Assembly: GCF_035989885.1 (NCBI RefSeq)
Contig: NZ_CP108518.1
Coordinates: forward strand, 4,637,501 to 4,701,500
DNA: 64,000 nt
Source of the DNA: Streptomyces sp. NBC_01232
Lineage (GTDB): Bacteria; Actinomycetota; Actinomycetes; Streptomycetales; Streptomycetaceae
Direction: 5' to 3'
Part shown: positions 17,423 through 25,502 of the stretch, piece after piece
How positions within the stretch are numbered: position 1 is the first letter of the stretch
Layout: the number at the start of each line of letters is the position of its first letter
Translations under genes and position numbers: made by a program
The notes under the pieces: model-generated
What the model was told of the DNA's origin: nothing
The model's input: the letters and a program-made list of their open reading frames with translations, nothing else
Database searches by the model: none

Positions 17423-17935
17423 ATGAACGGTCAGGCACAGGCGGCACAGCAGGAGATGCGGCCGCCGGGGGAGGACGCCGCGACCGTCGTCTCGGTCCGC
17501 GCGGCCGGCGAGGCGGACGTCGAGACGGCGGCCGTGCTGTTCCGCGGCTATCTCGACTTCTACGAGGTGGACATCGAGGACCCGGACGCCCCGCGGGCCT
17601 TCCTGGCGGAGCGGATCGCCAAGGACGAGTCCCTGGTCCTGCTCGCCGATGTCCCGGAGACCGGCACGGTCGGGTTCGCACAGGTCTACCGCGGGTTCTC
17701 GTCCCTCTCCCTGCGGACCTCATGGGTCCTCAACGACCTGTACGTCGCCCCGGCGGGCCGGCGCACCGGGGCGGGCCGGGCACTGCTGCGCGAGGTGCTG
17801 CGCCGGGCCCGGGAGGCCGGGGTGTCCGGGGTGCAGCTGGAGACCGCGTACGACAACACCGTCGCGCAGGGGCTGTACGAGGCGGAGGGCTTCGTCCGCG
17901 AGGAGTTCCACGTGTACTTCCACGACCTGGGCTGA
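17423..17935 (+). CDS. GNAT-family N-acetyltransferase
   Basis: 170 residues with the GNAT fold. The acetyl-CoA-binding loop reads VAPAGRRTGAGRALL (Q/RxxGxG/A type), preceded by the strand SWVLNDLYV. The C-terminal signature is NTVAQGLYEAEGFV. The substrate is not predictable. The ATG follows GAGGGAG. It stands alone between the serine hydrolase and the sigma-factor operon. Confidence 0.85.
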   Translation: MNGQAQAAQQEMRPPGEDAATVVSVRAAGEADVETAAVLFRGYLDFYEVDIEDPDAPRAFLAERIAKDESLVLLADVPETGTVGFAQVYRGFSSLSLRTSWVLNDLYVAPAGRRTGAGRALLREVLRRAREAGVSGVQLETAYDNTVAQGLYEAEGFVREEFHVYFHDLG

Positions 17936-18001
17936 GCGGCTTCCTGCGGGAGTGCTGACGGGATCGGCGGCGGGCGGAGGAGACATTCCTCAGCGGGGGG
18001 T

Positions 18002-18027
18002 GAAACATTCCCCGCCGCCATCGCGTC
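18002..18027 (+). promoter_or_regulatory. ECF-type promoter upstream of the sigma factor
   Basis: GAAAC (18002-18006), 17 bases, then CGTC (18024-18027) form the standard shape of an ECF sigma-dependent promoter, 31 bp before the sigma-factor ATG. Autoregulation is the usual pattern in this class and is inferred here. Confidence 0.5.
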
Positions 18028-18058
18028 AGAGGGGTGAGACGGACGCGAGGGGGAGTGA

Positions 18059-18574
18059 ATGCGGCAGCGGCGCAGAGAAGGGTTCCGTGAGTTCGCGGCG
18101 GGCCGCTCGGGCCATCTGTACCGGTCGGCGTGTCTGCTCGTGAGCGGGGACACCCACCTCGCGGAGGACCTGGTGCAGGAGACGCTGGGGCGGATGTACC
18201 TGCAGTGGGGGCGGATCTCCCGCATCGACAATCCGGCGGCGTACGCGCAGACGGTGCTGGTACGGGTCTTCCTCACGCACCAGCGCCGCCGCTCGGCGGG
18301 GGAGCGGCCGGTCGGGGACGTCCCCGACTCGCGCGCCCCCGCGGCGGGCGGCGAGGATCCGGCGTTGCGGCTGACGCTGCTGGAGGCGCTGGGGCGGCTG
18401 GCGCCCAAGGACCGGGCGGTGCTGGTGCTGCGCTTCTGGGAGGACCGCAGCGTCGAGGAGACCGCCGACGCGATGAACTCCAGCTCGGCGGCGGTCCGTA
18501 CCCGGACCACGCGGGCGCTCGCCCGGCTGCGGGAGCAGCTGGGCGGCAGTCTCACGGCCTTCGCGGACCTCTGA
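18059..18574 (+). CDS. ECF RNA polymerase sigma factor, SigE/SCO-type family
   Basis: 171 residues with region 2 (DTHLAEDLVQETLGRMYLQW) and region 4 (LAPKDRAVLVLRFWEDRSVEETADAMNSSSAAVRTRTTRAL) of the ECF 'SigE family' common in Streptomyces. ATG 18059 is preceded by GGGGGAG. An ECF-type promoter lies upstream. The next gene encodes a membrane protein probably acting as its regulator. Confidence 0.9.
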   Translation: MRQRRREGFREFAAGRSGHLYRSACLLVSGDTHLAEDLVQETLGRMYLQWGRISRIDNPAAYAQTVLVRVFLTHQRRRSAGERPVGDVPDSRAPAAGGEDPALRLTLLEALGRLAPKDRAVLVLRFWEDRSVEETADAMNSSSAAVRTRTTRALARLREQLGGSLTAFADL

Positions 18575-18650
18575 GACGGCCGGTCCGCCCGGGCCGGCTC
18601 CCGACCCCTCGCTCCCCACTCCACCCTTGCAACGGAAGGTCTGGTTCCCC

Positions 18651-19919
18651 ATGTCTTTTGAAGCCGAACTCGCCGAAACCCTCCGGCGCACGGGGGAGGG
18701 TTTCACGACCGACCCCGGGTCTCTCGCGGAGGCGGGCGAGGGCCGCGGCCGACGGCTGGCGGCACGCCGCCGGGCCGCCGTGGCCGGTGGTTCCGTGCTG
18801 GCCCTGCTCGCCATCGCCGCGGCGGGGGCCTACTCCGGCGGCCTGCTCGCGGGATCCGGCGGCTCCGGCGCCGTGGGCGCCCCGGGTGCGGCCGATGCGG
18901 AGGCGCCGCCGACTCCGTCGGGCCAGGAGCGGCGTACCGGCGCCGGCACGGTCACCGCCGACCAGATGGTCGGGAACCTGACGGAGCTCCTGCCGGGCGG
19001 GAAGGTCACCAAGACGTCCGCGCGGGGCACCGGCGACGAGCTGGGCCCCATGGTCGCCGCCGTGTACGACGACGGGAAGGGCCGGGCGGCCATCACCCTC
19101 GGCCTCCAGCGGGTGGACCCCTTCGGCGCCTCGGCCCGCGGTCACACCGAATGCGCGGACAAGAACGTGCACGCCTACGACGACTGCCGGACCGAGCAAC
19201 TGCCCGACGGTTCCCGACTGCTGCTCCACCAGGGATACGAGTACCCGGACCGCCGGACGGACACCAAGGTCTGGCGGGCCGTGCTCGTGACCCCGCAGGG
19301 TTTCCTGGTCGACGCTTCCGAGTGGAACGCCGCTGCCGACAAGGGAGCCTCCGTCTCCCGGACCGACCCGCCTCTGACCATCGCGCAGTTGAAGACCGTG
19401 GTCACCTCGGACAAGTGGCATGCGGCGCTGAACGACCTGCCGGCGGCCGAACCCGAGCCGGCGCCGCCGCCGGAGTCGATCGCCCTGCGGGACCGGTATG
19501 CCGTGGATGCCCTCAAGCACCTGATGGCCGGGCTCGAGATCACCGTCCCGGTCATCTCCCAGGGAGGGCGGGGCGCGTACGGCTATGTCGTTCTCGACGA
19601 CGGCAAGGGCAGGTCCCTGCTCCAGATGAACGTCCAGCAGGGCTCGGAGCACCCGGGGTTCACGGGGAAGCAGTCCTTCGTCACGGAACCCGACGGCACC
19701 AAGGTGAAGGTCACGGCGGGTCCGGGCGACAAGGACAGGAGCGTGACGCAGTGGAGCGTGGACACCTTGCGCACGGACGGGCTGCGCGTGGTGGTCACCG
19801 CCTTCAACACGGCCGATCAGAACGGCCCGGCCACGCGTCCCGCGCCCGCGCTGACCATGGATCAGCTGCGGAAGATCGCTCTCGCCCCCGAGTGGAACCA
19901 GACGGCCTCCACCGGCTGA
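18651..19919 (+). CDS. single-pass membrane protein, probable partner of the ECF sigma factor
   Basis: 422 residues from ATG 18651 (MSFEAELAETLRRTGEGF), preceded by GGAAGG. The N-terminal 45 residues are cytosolic. A membrane helix at about 48-72 and a large outside domain of two related halves follow. Each half contains a D-DGKGR strand (VYDDGKGRAAITLG; VLDDGKGRSLLQMN), so the domain looks internally duplicated. The position 76 bp after the sigma gene is typical of anti-sigma partners in this family, but no zinc-binding anti-sigma motif is present. The role is inferred. Confidence 0.7.
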   Translation: MSFEAELAETLRRTGEGFTTDPGSLAEAGEGRGRRLAARRRAAVAGGSVLALLAIAAAGAYSGGLLAGSGGSGAVGAPGAADAEAPPTPSGQERRTGAGTVTADQMVGNLTELLPGGKVTKTSARGTGDELGPMVAAVYDDGKGRAAITLGLQRVDPFGASARGHTECADKNVHAYDDCRTEQLPDGSRLLLHQGYEYPDRRTDTKVWRAVLVTPQGFLVDASEWNAAADKGASVSRTDPPLTIAQLKTVVTSDKWHAALNDLPAAEPEPAPPPESIALRDRYAVDALKHLMAGLEITVPVISQGGRGAYGYVVLDDGKGRSLLQMNVQQGSEHPGFTGKQSFVTEPDGTKVKVTAGPGDKDRSVTQWSVDTLRTDGLRVVVTAFNTADQNGPATRPAPALTMDQLRKIALAPEWNQTASTG

Positions 19920-19940
19920 TCCACCGGCTGATCCACCGGC
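19908..19940 (+). repeat. 12-bp tandem repeat across the stop codon
   Basis: TCCACCGGCTGA occurs at 19908-19919 and 19920-19931, with a partial third copy to 19940. The first copy contains the stop codon of the preceding gene; each unit is in frame and carries its own TGA. Confidence 0.8.
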
Positions 19941-19958
19941 CGGTCCCCCCGGTCCGCC

Positions 19959-21674
19959 TCATTTGGCGTCCGCGTAGCACTCCACGACCGCCGTGGTGAA
20001 CGGGAACCGGACCGGGGTGTCGCCGAAGGCGATCCGGCCGGCCCGGTCGCCGGCGGCGCGGATCGCCTCCACCACGGCCCCGGCCTCCTCGGCCGGGCAG
20101 TGCACGATGACCTCGTCGTGCTGGAAGAACACCAGCTCGGCCCGCATACCGGCGGTCGCCTGCCGCAGGGCCGCGAGCAGCAGCAGGGCCCAGTCGGCCG
20201 CGCTGCCCTGGACGACGAAGTTACGGGTGAACCGCCCGCGGGCCCGGGTGTTGGTGGAGGCGTAGCTCGGGGTCCAGGCGCCGTCCCGGTCCTGCGGGGT
20301 CCCGGCCCCGCCCTCCCCGTCCGCCTCGCCCGGATCCACGCCGCCGTCGCCCGCCTCGTCCCCCTCGCCGGAGCCGGCCGGTGGCGGGCAGGTGCGGCCC
20401 AGCCAGGTCCGTACGAGCCGGCCCTCCTCCCCGGCCTTCGCCGCGTCGTCCACGTACGCGACCGCGCGGGGGAAGCGGCGGCGGAGCGCGGCCAGGTTCT
20501 TCAGGCCGTCCCCGGAGGTCTGGCCGTACACGGCGCCGAGCACGGCGAGCTTGGCCTTGTCCCGGTCGCCGGAGAAACCCTGCCGGGAGACGGCGGTGTA
20601 GAGGTCCGAGGCCTCCCCGGCGACCTCCATGAAGGCGGGGTCGCGGGAGATCGCGGCGAGCACGCGCGGTTCCATCTGGTCGGCGTCGGCGACGACGAGC
20701 CGCCAGCCGGGGTCGGCGACCACGGCCCGGCGGATCACCTTGGGGATCTGCAGGGCCCCGCCGCCGTTGGTGACCCAGCGGCCGGTGAGCGTCCCGCCGG
20801 GGATGAACTCCGGGCGGAAACGGCCGTCGCGGACCCAGTCCGCGAGCCAGGCCCAGCCGTGCGCGGTGTAGATCCGGTACAGCTTCTTGTACTCGATCAG
20901 CGGCTCGACGGCGGGATGGTCCAGCTCCTGGATCTCCCAGCGGCGGGTGGACTTGAGCTTGATCCCGGCCCCGGCGAAGGCCTTGATGACGTCGGCGGGC
21001 AGATCGGGGCGCACGCGTCTGCCGAAGGCGGCGGACACCCGGTCGGCGAGCTCGGCGAGGCGCCGGGGCTCACCGCCGCCCGCGTACCGCTCACCGAGCA
21101 GCTCGGTCAGCAGCGCGCGGTGCACGTCGGCCCGCCAGGGCAGGCCCGCGCGGTTCATCTCGGCAGCGACGAGGAAGGCCGCCGACTCGGCGGCGACGAG
21201 CAGCCGCATCCGGTCGGGGTGGGCGGTGGCACCCTGCCGCTTCGCCTGGTCGGCGTGGACGGCGAGCAGGGCGTCCAGGGGGACCGGGGTGGGCTGCGGG
21301 TCGAAGAGGGAGTCCTGAACGCGGGGCTCGGCGGCGCGCGGGCGCGGATCGGGCGGTACGGGGGCGTGCGTGAGCCTGGCCCAGGCGGCGGCCGCCGATC
21401 GGGGCTCGCCGGAGCGGCCCTCGTGGCCGAGGAGCAGCAGCTCGGCGTCCTCGATGTCGTGGCACCGCTCGACGCGGGCACCGGCGGCGAGCAGGCGCGG
21501 ATACACGGCCGCGGTGGACGCCCAGACCCAGCGGGTACCGGGCGGGGCGGCGCGCACCGCGTCGGCGGGGTCGCGGACGCGCATCCGGGCTCCGTCGGCG
21601 GGGTCGACGGGCGCGGCGTGCCACCACCCGTCGCCGTCCTCGGCGAGGGCCCACCGGGGAGTGCGGTCGCTCAT
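19959..21674 (-). CDS. family A DNA polymerase-like protein with N-terminal exonuclease-like region
   Basis: 571 residues from ATG 21674 (MSDRTPRWALAEDGDGW). The C-terminal half carries the Pol I palm/fingers motifs: motif A VVADADQMEPRVLA, motif B RDKAKLAVLGAVYGQTSGDG and motif C FFQHDEVIVH. The two catalytic carboxylates are therefore present. The N-terminal part resembles the 3'-5' exonuclease region of actinobacterial 'bifunctional exonuclease/polymerase' proteins but is degenerate by eye. An acidic Gly-rich insert of about 45 residues separates motifs B and C. Likely a repair or specialised polymerase, distinct from the main PolA. Confidence 0.8.
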   Translation of the reverse strand: MSDRTPRWALAEDGDGWWHAAPVDPADGARMRVRDPADAVRAAPPGTRWVWASTAAVYPRLLAAGARVERCHDIEDAELLLLGHEGRSGEPRSAAAAWARLTHAPVPPDPRPRAAEPRVQDSLFDPQPTPVPLDALLAVHADQAKRQGATAHPDRMRLLVAAESAAFLVAAEMNRAGLPWRADVHRALLTELLGERYAGGGEPRRLAELADRVSAAFGRRVRPDLPADVIKAFAGAGIKLKSTRRWEIQELDHPAVEPLIEYKKLYRIYTAHGWAWLADWVRDGRFRPEFIPGGTLTGRWVTNGGGALQIPKVIRRAVVADPGWRLVVADADQMEPRVLAAISRDPAFMEVAGEASDLYTAVSRQGFSGDRDKAKLAVLGAVYGQTSGDGLKNLAALRRRFPRAVAYVDDAAKAGEEGRLVRTWLGRTCPPPAGSGEGDEAGDGGVDPGEADGEGGAGTPQDRDGAWTPSYASTNTRARGRFTRNFVVQGSAADWALLLLAALRQATAGMRAELVFFQHDEVIVHCPAEEAGAVVEAIRAAGDRAGRIAFGDTPVRFPFTTAVVECYADAK

Positions 21675-21786
21675 GGGTGCGAGTGTCCCACCGGGGTCTG
21701 ACAGGGGCCGCGCGGCCGGGCCGTGCCGGGCCGCCGGGCCGCCGGGCGGGCGCGGCGCCGCTGCCGGGGCTCCGCCCCGGGCCCCG

Positions 21787-21843
21787 CGCCTCAAACGCCG
21801 GCGGGGCTGGAAGGGCGCCTCAAACGCCGGCGGGGCTGGAAGG
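21787..21843 (+). repeat. two copies of a 28-bp interspersed repeat
   Basis: Identical 28-bp units at 21787-21814 and 21816-21843 share the core CCTCAAACGCCGGCGGGGC. I recall this motif and its complement as scattered many times through Streptomyces intergenic regions. The second copy encodes the last codons and stop of the NmrA-like gene. Confidence 0.7.
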
Positions 21844-22665
21844 TGTGCCGGCGGGGCCGGGAGCGGGGGCGGTGGTTGTGGTGTAGGTGTCCAGGGCCGG
21901 GTGCGGGGGGCGGGCGAGGAGGCGGCGGAGGGTGCCGCGGTCCGGGGTGTCGAGGAAGCCGGCCGCGATGGCCGAGTACGTGGCCACCAGCATCGGGGGC
22001 TGGAAGGGGGCCAGGTCCGGGCCGGACAGGGCGCTGCGGGCCTCGGCCAGGGAGGCCGGTGCGTAGCGGGCGCCCACCGCCGCGGCGAGTTCCGCCCCGC
22101 CCAGGGCGCGGTCCCCGACCAGCTCGTAGACCTGCCCGGCGTGTGCGTCGGGTGCGAGGGACACCCGTACCGCCACCTCCGCCAGATCCTCCCGGGCGAC
22201 CGCCGCGAGCCGGCCGTCGCCCAGCGGGGCGGTGATCACCCCGTCGGGCCCCGGCGCGGCGAGCGAGCTCAGCAGCTCCGCGTACAGCCCGTTGCGCAGC
22301 ACCGTCCAGGCCACCGCGGAGCCGCGCAGGCGGCGTTCGGTCCAGCGGTGCGCCAGCGCGTACGGCAGGTGGTCGCCCGCCCCGGTGAGGCTGGTGTAGA
22401 CGATGTGCCGCACCCCGTCCCGCTCGGCGGCCGAGACGGCGGCTTCGTGCCGTGCGACGACCTGGTCGTCCTCGCCGTAACCGGCCGAGATGAGCAGCAG
22501 GGTGTCCACCCCGGCGAAGTCGAGCGAGTCCGGGTCGTCGAAGTCCACCCGGACCTGGCCCGGGCCGTCCGGGACACGGGTGCCGAAGCGTACGTCCGGC
22601 CGGTCCGCCAGCCGGCGTGCGACCTGTGAGCCGAGTCCGCCGGAGGTGCCGGTGATCAAAAGCAT
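21820..22665 (-). CDS. NmrA-like NAD(P)-binding oxidoreductase (QorB/azoreductase type)
   Basis: 281 residues starting MLLITGTSGGLGSQVARRL, a Rossmann fold with the GTSGGLGS dinucleotide loop. It is followed by VDTLLLISAG and VYTSLTGAG, characteristic of the QOR2-like atypical SDR group (quinone or azo reduction with NADPH). It is divergent from an HxlR regulator with Cys residues near its N-terminus, the usual redox-responsive pairing. The last residues SSPAGV are written by an interspersed repeat. Start ATG 22665; upstream extensions overlap the promoter region. Confidence 0.8.
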   Translation of the reverse strand: MLLITGTSGGLGSQVARRLADRPDVRFGTRVPDGPGQVRVDFDDPDSLDFAGVDTLLLISAGYGEDDQVVARHEAAVSAAERDGVRHIVYTSLTGAGDHLPYALAHRWTERRLRGSAVAWTVLRNGLYAELLSSLAAPGPDGVITAPLGDGRLAAVAREDLAEVAVRVSLAPDAHAGQVYELVGDRALGGAELAAAVGARYAPASLAEARSALSGPDLAPFQPPMLVATYSAIAAGFLDTPDRGTLRRLLARPPHPALDTYTTTTAPAPGPAGTPSSPAGV

Positions 22666-22725
22666 GGGTGGTGGTCCTTCGTGGTCGCGCCGGTCGGCCT
22701 GGTTGGCTTCGCGGACGGGGACATC

Positions 22726-22743
22726 GTGCGCGGATGGGCGCAC
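22726..22743. promoter_or_regulatory. candidate HxlR operator
   Basis: Perfect inverted repeat GTGCGC-N6-GCGCAC in the 99-bp divergent gap between the NmrA-like gene and the HxlR gene, just before the AAGGAGG ribosome site of the latter. Assignment to HxlR is inferred. Confidence 0.4.
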
Positions 22744-22764
22744 GGCACGTAAGGAGGCACTTCC

Positions 22765-23166
22765 ATGTCAGTAGGGCACACCGGGGTAACCACCCCGGAG
22801 CCGCTGTTGAGCTGCGACGACGATTGCGGCATCCGCGATGTCCTCGACAGGCTCGGCGACAAGTGGTCCGTCCTCGTCGTGGTGGAGCTCGGCGCCGGTG
22901 TGCGCCGGTTCAAGGAGCTCCAGCGCGCGGTCGACGGCATCTCGCAGCGGATGCTCACCCTCACCGTCCGCCGCCTGGAGCGCGACGGCCTGGTCAGCCG
23001 GACCGTGCACGCCACCGTGCCGCCCCAGGTCGAATACGAGCTGACCGACCTCGGCCACAGCCTGACCCGACTGGTCAAGGGCCTCGCGGACTGGTCGCTC
23101 GAGCACCGCCCGCGGATCGAGGCCGCCCGCCGGGAATGGGACGCGAAGGCGGACATGCCAAGCTGA
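22765..23166 (+). CDS. HxlR-family transcriptional regulator (QorR/YodB-like)
   Basis: 133 residues with the HxlR winged-helix core CGIRDVLDRLGDKWSVLVV and FKELQRAVDGISQRMLTLTVRRLERDGLVSR. Cys17 and Cys21 flank an acidic CDDDC motif just before the first helix. In QorR and YodB a Cys in this region senses diamide or quinone electrophiles, so redox control of the divergent reductase is plausible. AAGGAGG lies seven bases before the ATG. Confidence 0.85.
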   Translation: MSVGHTGVTTPEPLLSCDDDCGIRDVLDRLGDKWSVLVVVELGAGVRRFKELQRAVDGISQRMLTLTVRRLERDGLVSRTVHATVPPQVEYELTDLGHSLTRLVKGLADWSLEHRPRIEAARREWDAKADMPS

Positions 23167-23171
23167 GAGGT

Positions 23172-24347
23172 GTGAGAGACCTTGCCGAGACCGTCGACCG
23201 AGCCTTTGCCGCAGCCCTCTACGCCCAGGACGACGCCGGGCTGGACACCGGGGCCTCGCTGCTCGTCGCCGATCAGGGCGGCTGGTCCGCGGTCGGGCGG
23301 GAGCTGCTGGCGCGTGGGGAGGCGTACGTGCGCCAGGGCTGGGAGCGGGGCTGGCGGCCGGCGGACGTGCTGCGGCTGGTCCGGCGGGACCTCGACGAGC
23401 GGCACCTGCGCATCACCGGGGACCTGATCGCCGCCGAGGCGCGCCGCTACGCCCGGCTGCCCGCGCGCTGGGGCGCCGACGAGGTGTGGTGGGCGGGCGA
23501 CGAGGAGTACGCCGACCGGCTCGCGCAGCGGGAACGGGCCGACCGGTTCACGCTCGCCACCGCCTACCTGGAGGTGCTGCGGCTGCTGATCCGGCTGCCC
23601 TCGATCGAACCGGTGGGCCCCCTTCCCGGGGATCCCGCGGACGAGCTGGAGCACGCCCACATAGAACCGCGCATGCTGGGCCGGATCCGGGCCCTGCTCG
23701 CCAAGGCCGAGGCGACCACCTACCCGGAGGAGGCGGAGGCGCTCAGCGCCAAGGCCCAGGAGCTGATGGCCCGGCACACCGTGGACGAGGCCCTGCTCGC
23801 CGCGAGCGGCAAGGGCCCGGCCCAGGTGCCCGGCGCCTGCCGGATCGGGGTCGAGCCGCCGTACGAGGAGGCGAAGGCGGTGCTGCTCGACGCGGTGGCC
23901 ACCGCCAACCGCTGCCGGGCCGTGTGGAACAGCGGTTTCGAGTTCTCCACGGTGGTCGGCTTCGAGAGCGACCTGGAGGCGGTGGAGCTGCTGTACACCT
24001 CGCTGCTCGTGCAGGGCACGGCGGCGATGACCCGCGCGGAGGCCGCGCAGCGCTCCGGCGGGCGCAAGCGGACCAAGACCTTCAGGCAGTCCTTCCTGCT
24101 CGCCTACGCCAGCCGGCTCGGCCACCGGCTCGCCGAGACCGCCGAGCACACGGCGACGGAGGCCCCCGACAACCTGCCGGCCCTGGTGGCCCGCGACGTG
24201 GCGGTCACCTCGCGCGCGGACGAGATGTTCCCCCGGACCACGACGACCAGGCTCCGCGGCGCCACCGACCACGCGGGCTGGGAGGACGGTACGGCGGCCG
24301 CCGACCGCGCCCACATGGGCGGCCGCCGCAACCCGCTGCCCCGCTGA
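23172..24347 (+). CDS. DUF2786 domain protein
   Basis: About 391 residues. The DUF2786 core reads MLGRIRALLAKAEATTYPEEAEALSAKAQELMARHTVDEALL near residues 170-205. Flanking helical regions include a basic GGRKRTKTFRQSFLLAYASRLGHRL segment. DUF2786 proteins are widespread in actinobacteria with unknown biochemical role. I placed the start at GTG 23172, five bases after the HxlR stop. An upstream in-frame ATG at 23136 would overlap HxlR by 31 bp, and neither has a strong ribosome site, so the exact start is open. Probably co-transcribed with the HxlR gene. Confidence 0.75.
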   Translation: MRDLAETVDRAFAAALYAQDDAGLDTGASLLVADQGGWSAVGRELLARGEAYVRQGWERGWRPADVLRLVRRDLDERHLRITGDLIAAEARRYARLPARWGADEVWWAGDEEYADRLAQRERADRFTLATAYLEVLRLLIRLPSIEPVGPLPGDPADELEHAHIEPRMLGRIRALLAKAEATTYPEEAEALSAKAQELMARHTVDEALLAASGKGPAQVPGACRIGVEPPYEEAKAVLLDAVATANRCRAVWNSGFEFSTVVGFESDLEAVELLYTSLLVQGTAAMTRAEAAQRSGGRKRTKTFRQSFLLAYASRLGHRLAETAEHTATEAPDNLPALVARDVAVTSRADEMFPRTTTTRLRGATDHAGWEDGTAAADRAHMGGRRNPLPR

Positions 24348-24426
24348 AGGCGTCTTGCCGGATGAGGTGTCCGAGGCCTTCTACTCCTGAGTAGGGACCT
24401 GTCTGTGATCAACGGACCACCCCGCG

Positions 24427-24472
24427 TGCACGTGCATCTGCCCGTGCAGCAGGTCATGAACACAGCTATGAT
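24427..24472 (+). promoter_or_regulatory. operator and promoter of the DUF397 gene
   Basis: The palindrome TGCACGTGCA (24427-24436) is followed after 7 bp by GTGCAG (24444-24449), a 17-bp spacer and TATGAT (24467-24472). The same operator and spacing recur in inverted orientation upstream of the anti-sigma-like gene. It leaves a leader of about 30 nt before the GTG at 24510. Confidence 0.6.
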
Positions 24473-24509
24473 CCGGAGGAGTTGACATCTGCACTATCGG
24501 GGGCTTCCT

Positions 24510-24755
24510 GTGGACCACGCGTACAACGGGATGGCAGCTGCAGAACTCGCTACCTTGTTTGAGCTGACGTGGCAGAAGAGCAGACACAGCAACTCGCAGG
24601 GTTCCTGCGTGGAGTTCGCACGGCTGCCGGGTGGCGATGTCGCCATGCGCAATTCGCGCTTTCCCGACGGACCGGCACTCGTCTACACGCCGGCGGAGAT
24701 AGAGGCCCTGCTCCTGGGCGTCAAGGACGGCGAGTTCGATCACCTGATCGGCTGA
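24510..24755 (+). CDS. DUF397 small regulatory partner protein
   Basis: 81 residues with the DUF397 signature LTWQKSRHSNSQGSCVEFARLPGGDVAMRNSRFPDGPALVYTPAEI. Proteins of this family work with XRE-DUF5753 regulators of the WhiJ/AbaA-like type in Streptomyces development and antibiotic control. The start is GTG 24510 with GGGGG upstream. The XRE partner is encoded 1 kb downstream, past the anti-sigma-like gene. Confidence 0.9.
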   Translation: MDHAYNGMAAAELATLFELTWQKSRHSNSQGSCVEFARLPGGDVAMRNSRFPDGPALVYTPAEIEALLLGVKDGEFDHLIG

Positions 24756-24779
24756 CGGAACAGCGCACTCATCAAGCCA

Positions 24780-24789
24780 TGCACGTGCA
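24780..24789. promoter_or_regulatory. third TGCACGTGCA palindrome
   Basis: The same 10-bp palindrome as the two promoter-linked copies, placed between the DUF397 stop and the terminator hairpin. It lacks the TCTGCCC extension and any promoter, so it may be an auxiliary site or a coincidence. Confidence 0.4.
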
Positions 24790-24826
24790 CTGGCCGGGAC
24801 CGATCGCAATGATCGGTCCCGGCCAG
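24790..24826. terminator. bidirectional terminator between DUF397 and anti-sigma-like genes
   Basis: Perfect 16-bp stem CTGGCCGGGACCGATC (24790-24805) with a GCAAT loop and its complement (24811-24826), located between convergent genes. Confidence 0.85.
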
Positions 24827-24887
24827 TTGTCCGGTGTTCGCCCTCGGTCGGCGGCTGCCTCCGGTGCTGCGGCCGGCGGCCGGCCGC

Positions 24888-25397
24888 TCAGTCCTGGAGC
24901 AGGAACAGCGCCCAGACCACCTTGCCGGTCAGCCGGCCCGCGAGCGGGTGCCAGCCCCAGCTGTCGCTGTACGAGTCCACCAGGAACAGCCCGCGCCCGG
25001 ACTCCAGGTCGAAGTTCTCCTCGGTGCGCTCGGGCGAGAACGCCCCGCCCGGCCGGTCCTCGCTCGGGTCGCGCACCGCGCACACCAGCCGTGTGCTCCA
25101 CCGCATCAGGTGCAGCCGTACCGGCGGCTCCGGCTCGGCGTCCGCGCACCGCGCGTCCTCCGGCAGGGCATGGCGCAGCGCGTTGGTGACGAGCTCGGAG
25201 ACCACGAGGGCCACATCGTCGAAGCGGTCGTCGAGGCCCCACTGGGACAGCGTCGAACGACAGAAGGAGCGTGCTCCGCGCACCGCCTCGTAACGGGCGG
25301 GCAGGGCACAGGAGGCGGACCCGGAGACAGCCGTGGGGTCGACCGGGGGAAGCCCCTGCCGTAACGGCTCGAGCATGGTCGATCCATTCGTCCCCAT
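24888..25397 (-). CDS. ATP-binding protein of the anti-sigma (RsbW/HATPase_c_2) type
   Basis: 169 residues with a GHKL ATPase fold: N-box VVSELVTNALRHALP, a G1-like CAVRDPSEDRPGG and G2 SGRGLFLVDSYSDSWGW. Streptomyces has many such small kinases or sigma antagonists beside DUF397/XRE pairs. I chose ATG 25397 (MGTNGSTM), which has GGGAG eight bases upstream; a GTG three codons earlier is possible. Transcribed toward the DUF397 gene from its own promoter with the shared operator. Confidence 0.85.
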   Translation of the reverse strand: MGTNGSTMLEPLRQGLPPVDPTAVSGSASCALPARYEAVRGARSFCRSTLSQWGLDDRFDDVALVVSELVTNALRHALPEDARCADAEPEPPVRLHLMRWSTRLVCAVRDPSEDRPGGAFSPERTEENFDLESGRGLFLVDSYSDSWGWHPLAGRLTGKVVWALFLLQD

Positions 25398-25502
25398 GCG
25401 AGGCACTCCCGGGATTCGCGGGCGGAGCGGTCATCTCCGTCCAGAAAGAACTGCGGGGTGGGTCCGGCGCCGGCGCGAACAGCACGCAGGTGCGCGGGGA
25501 CC

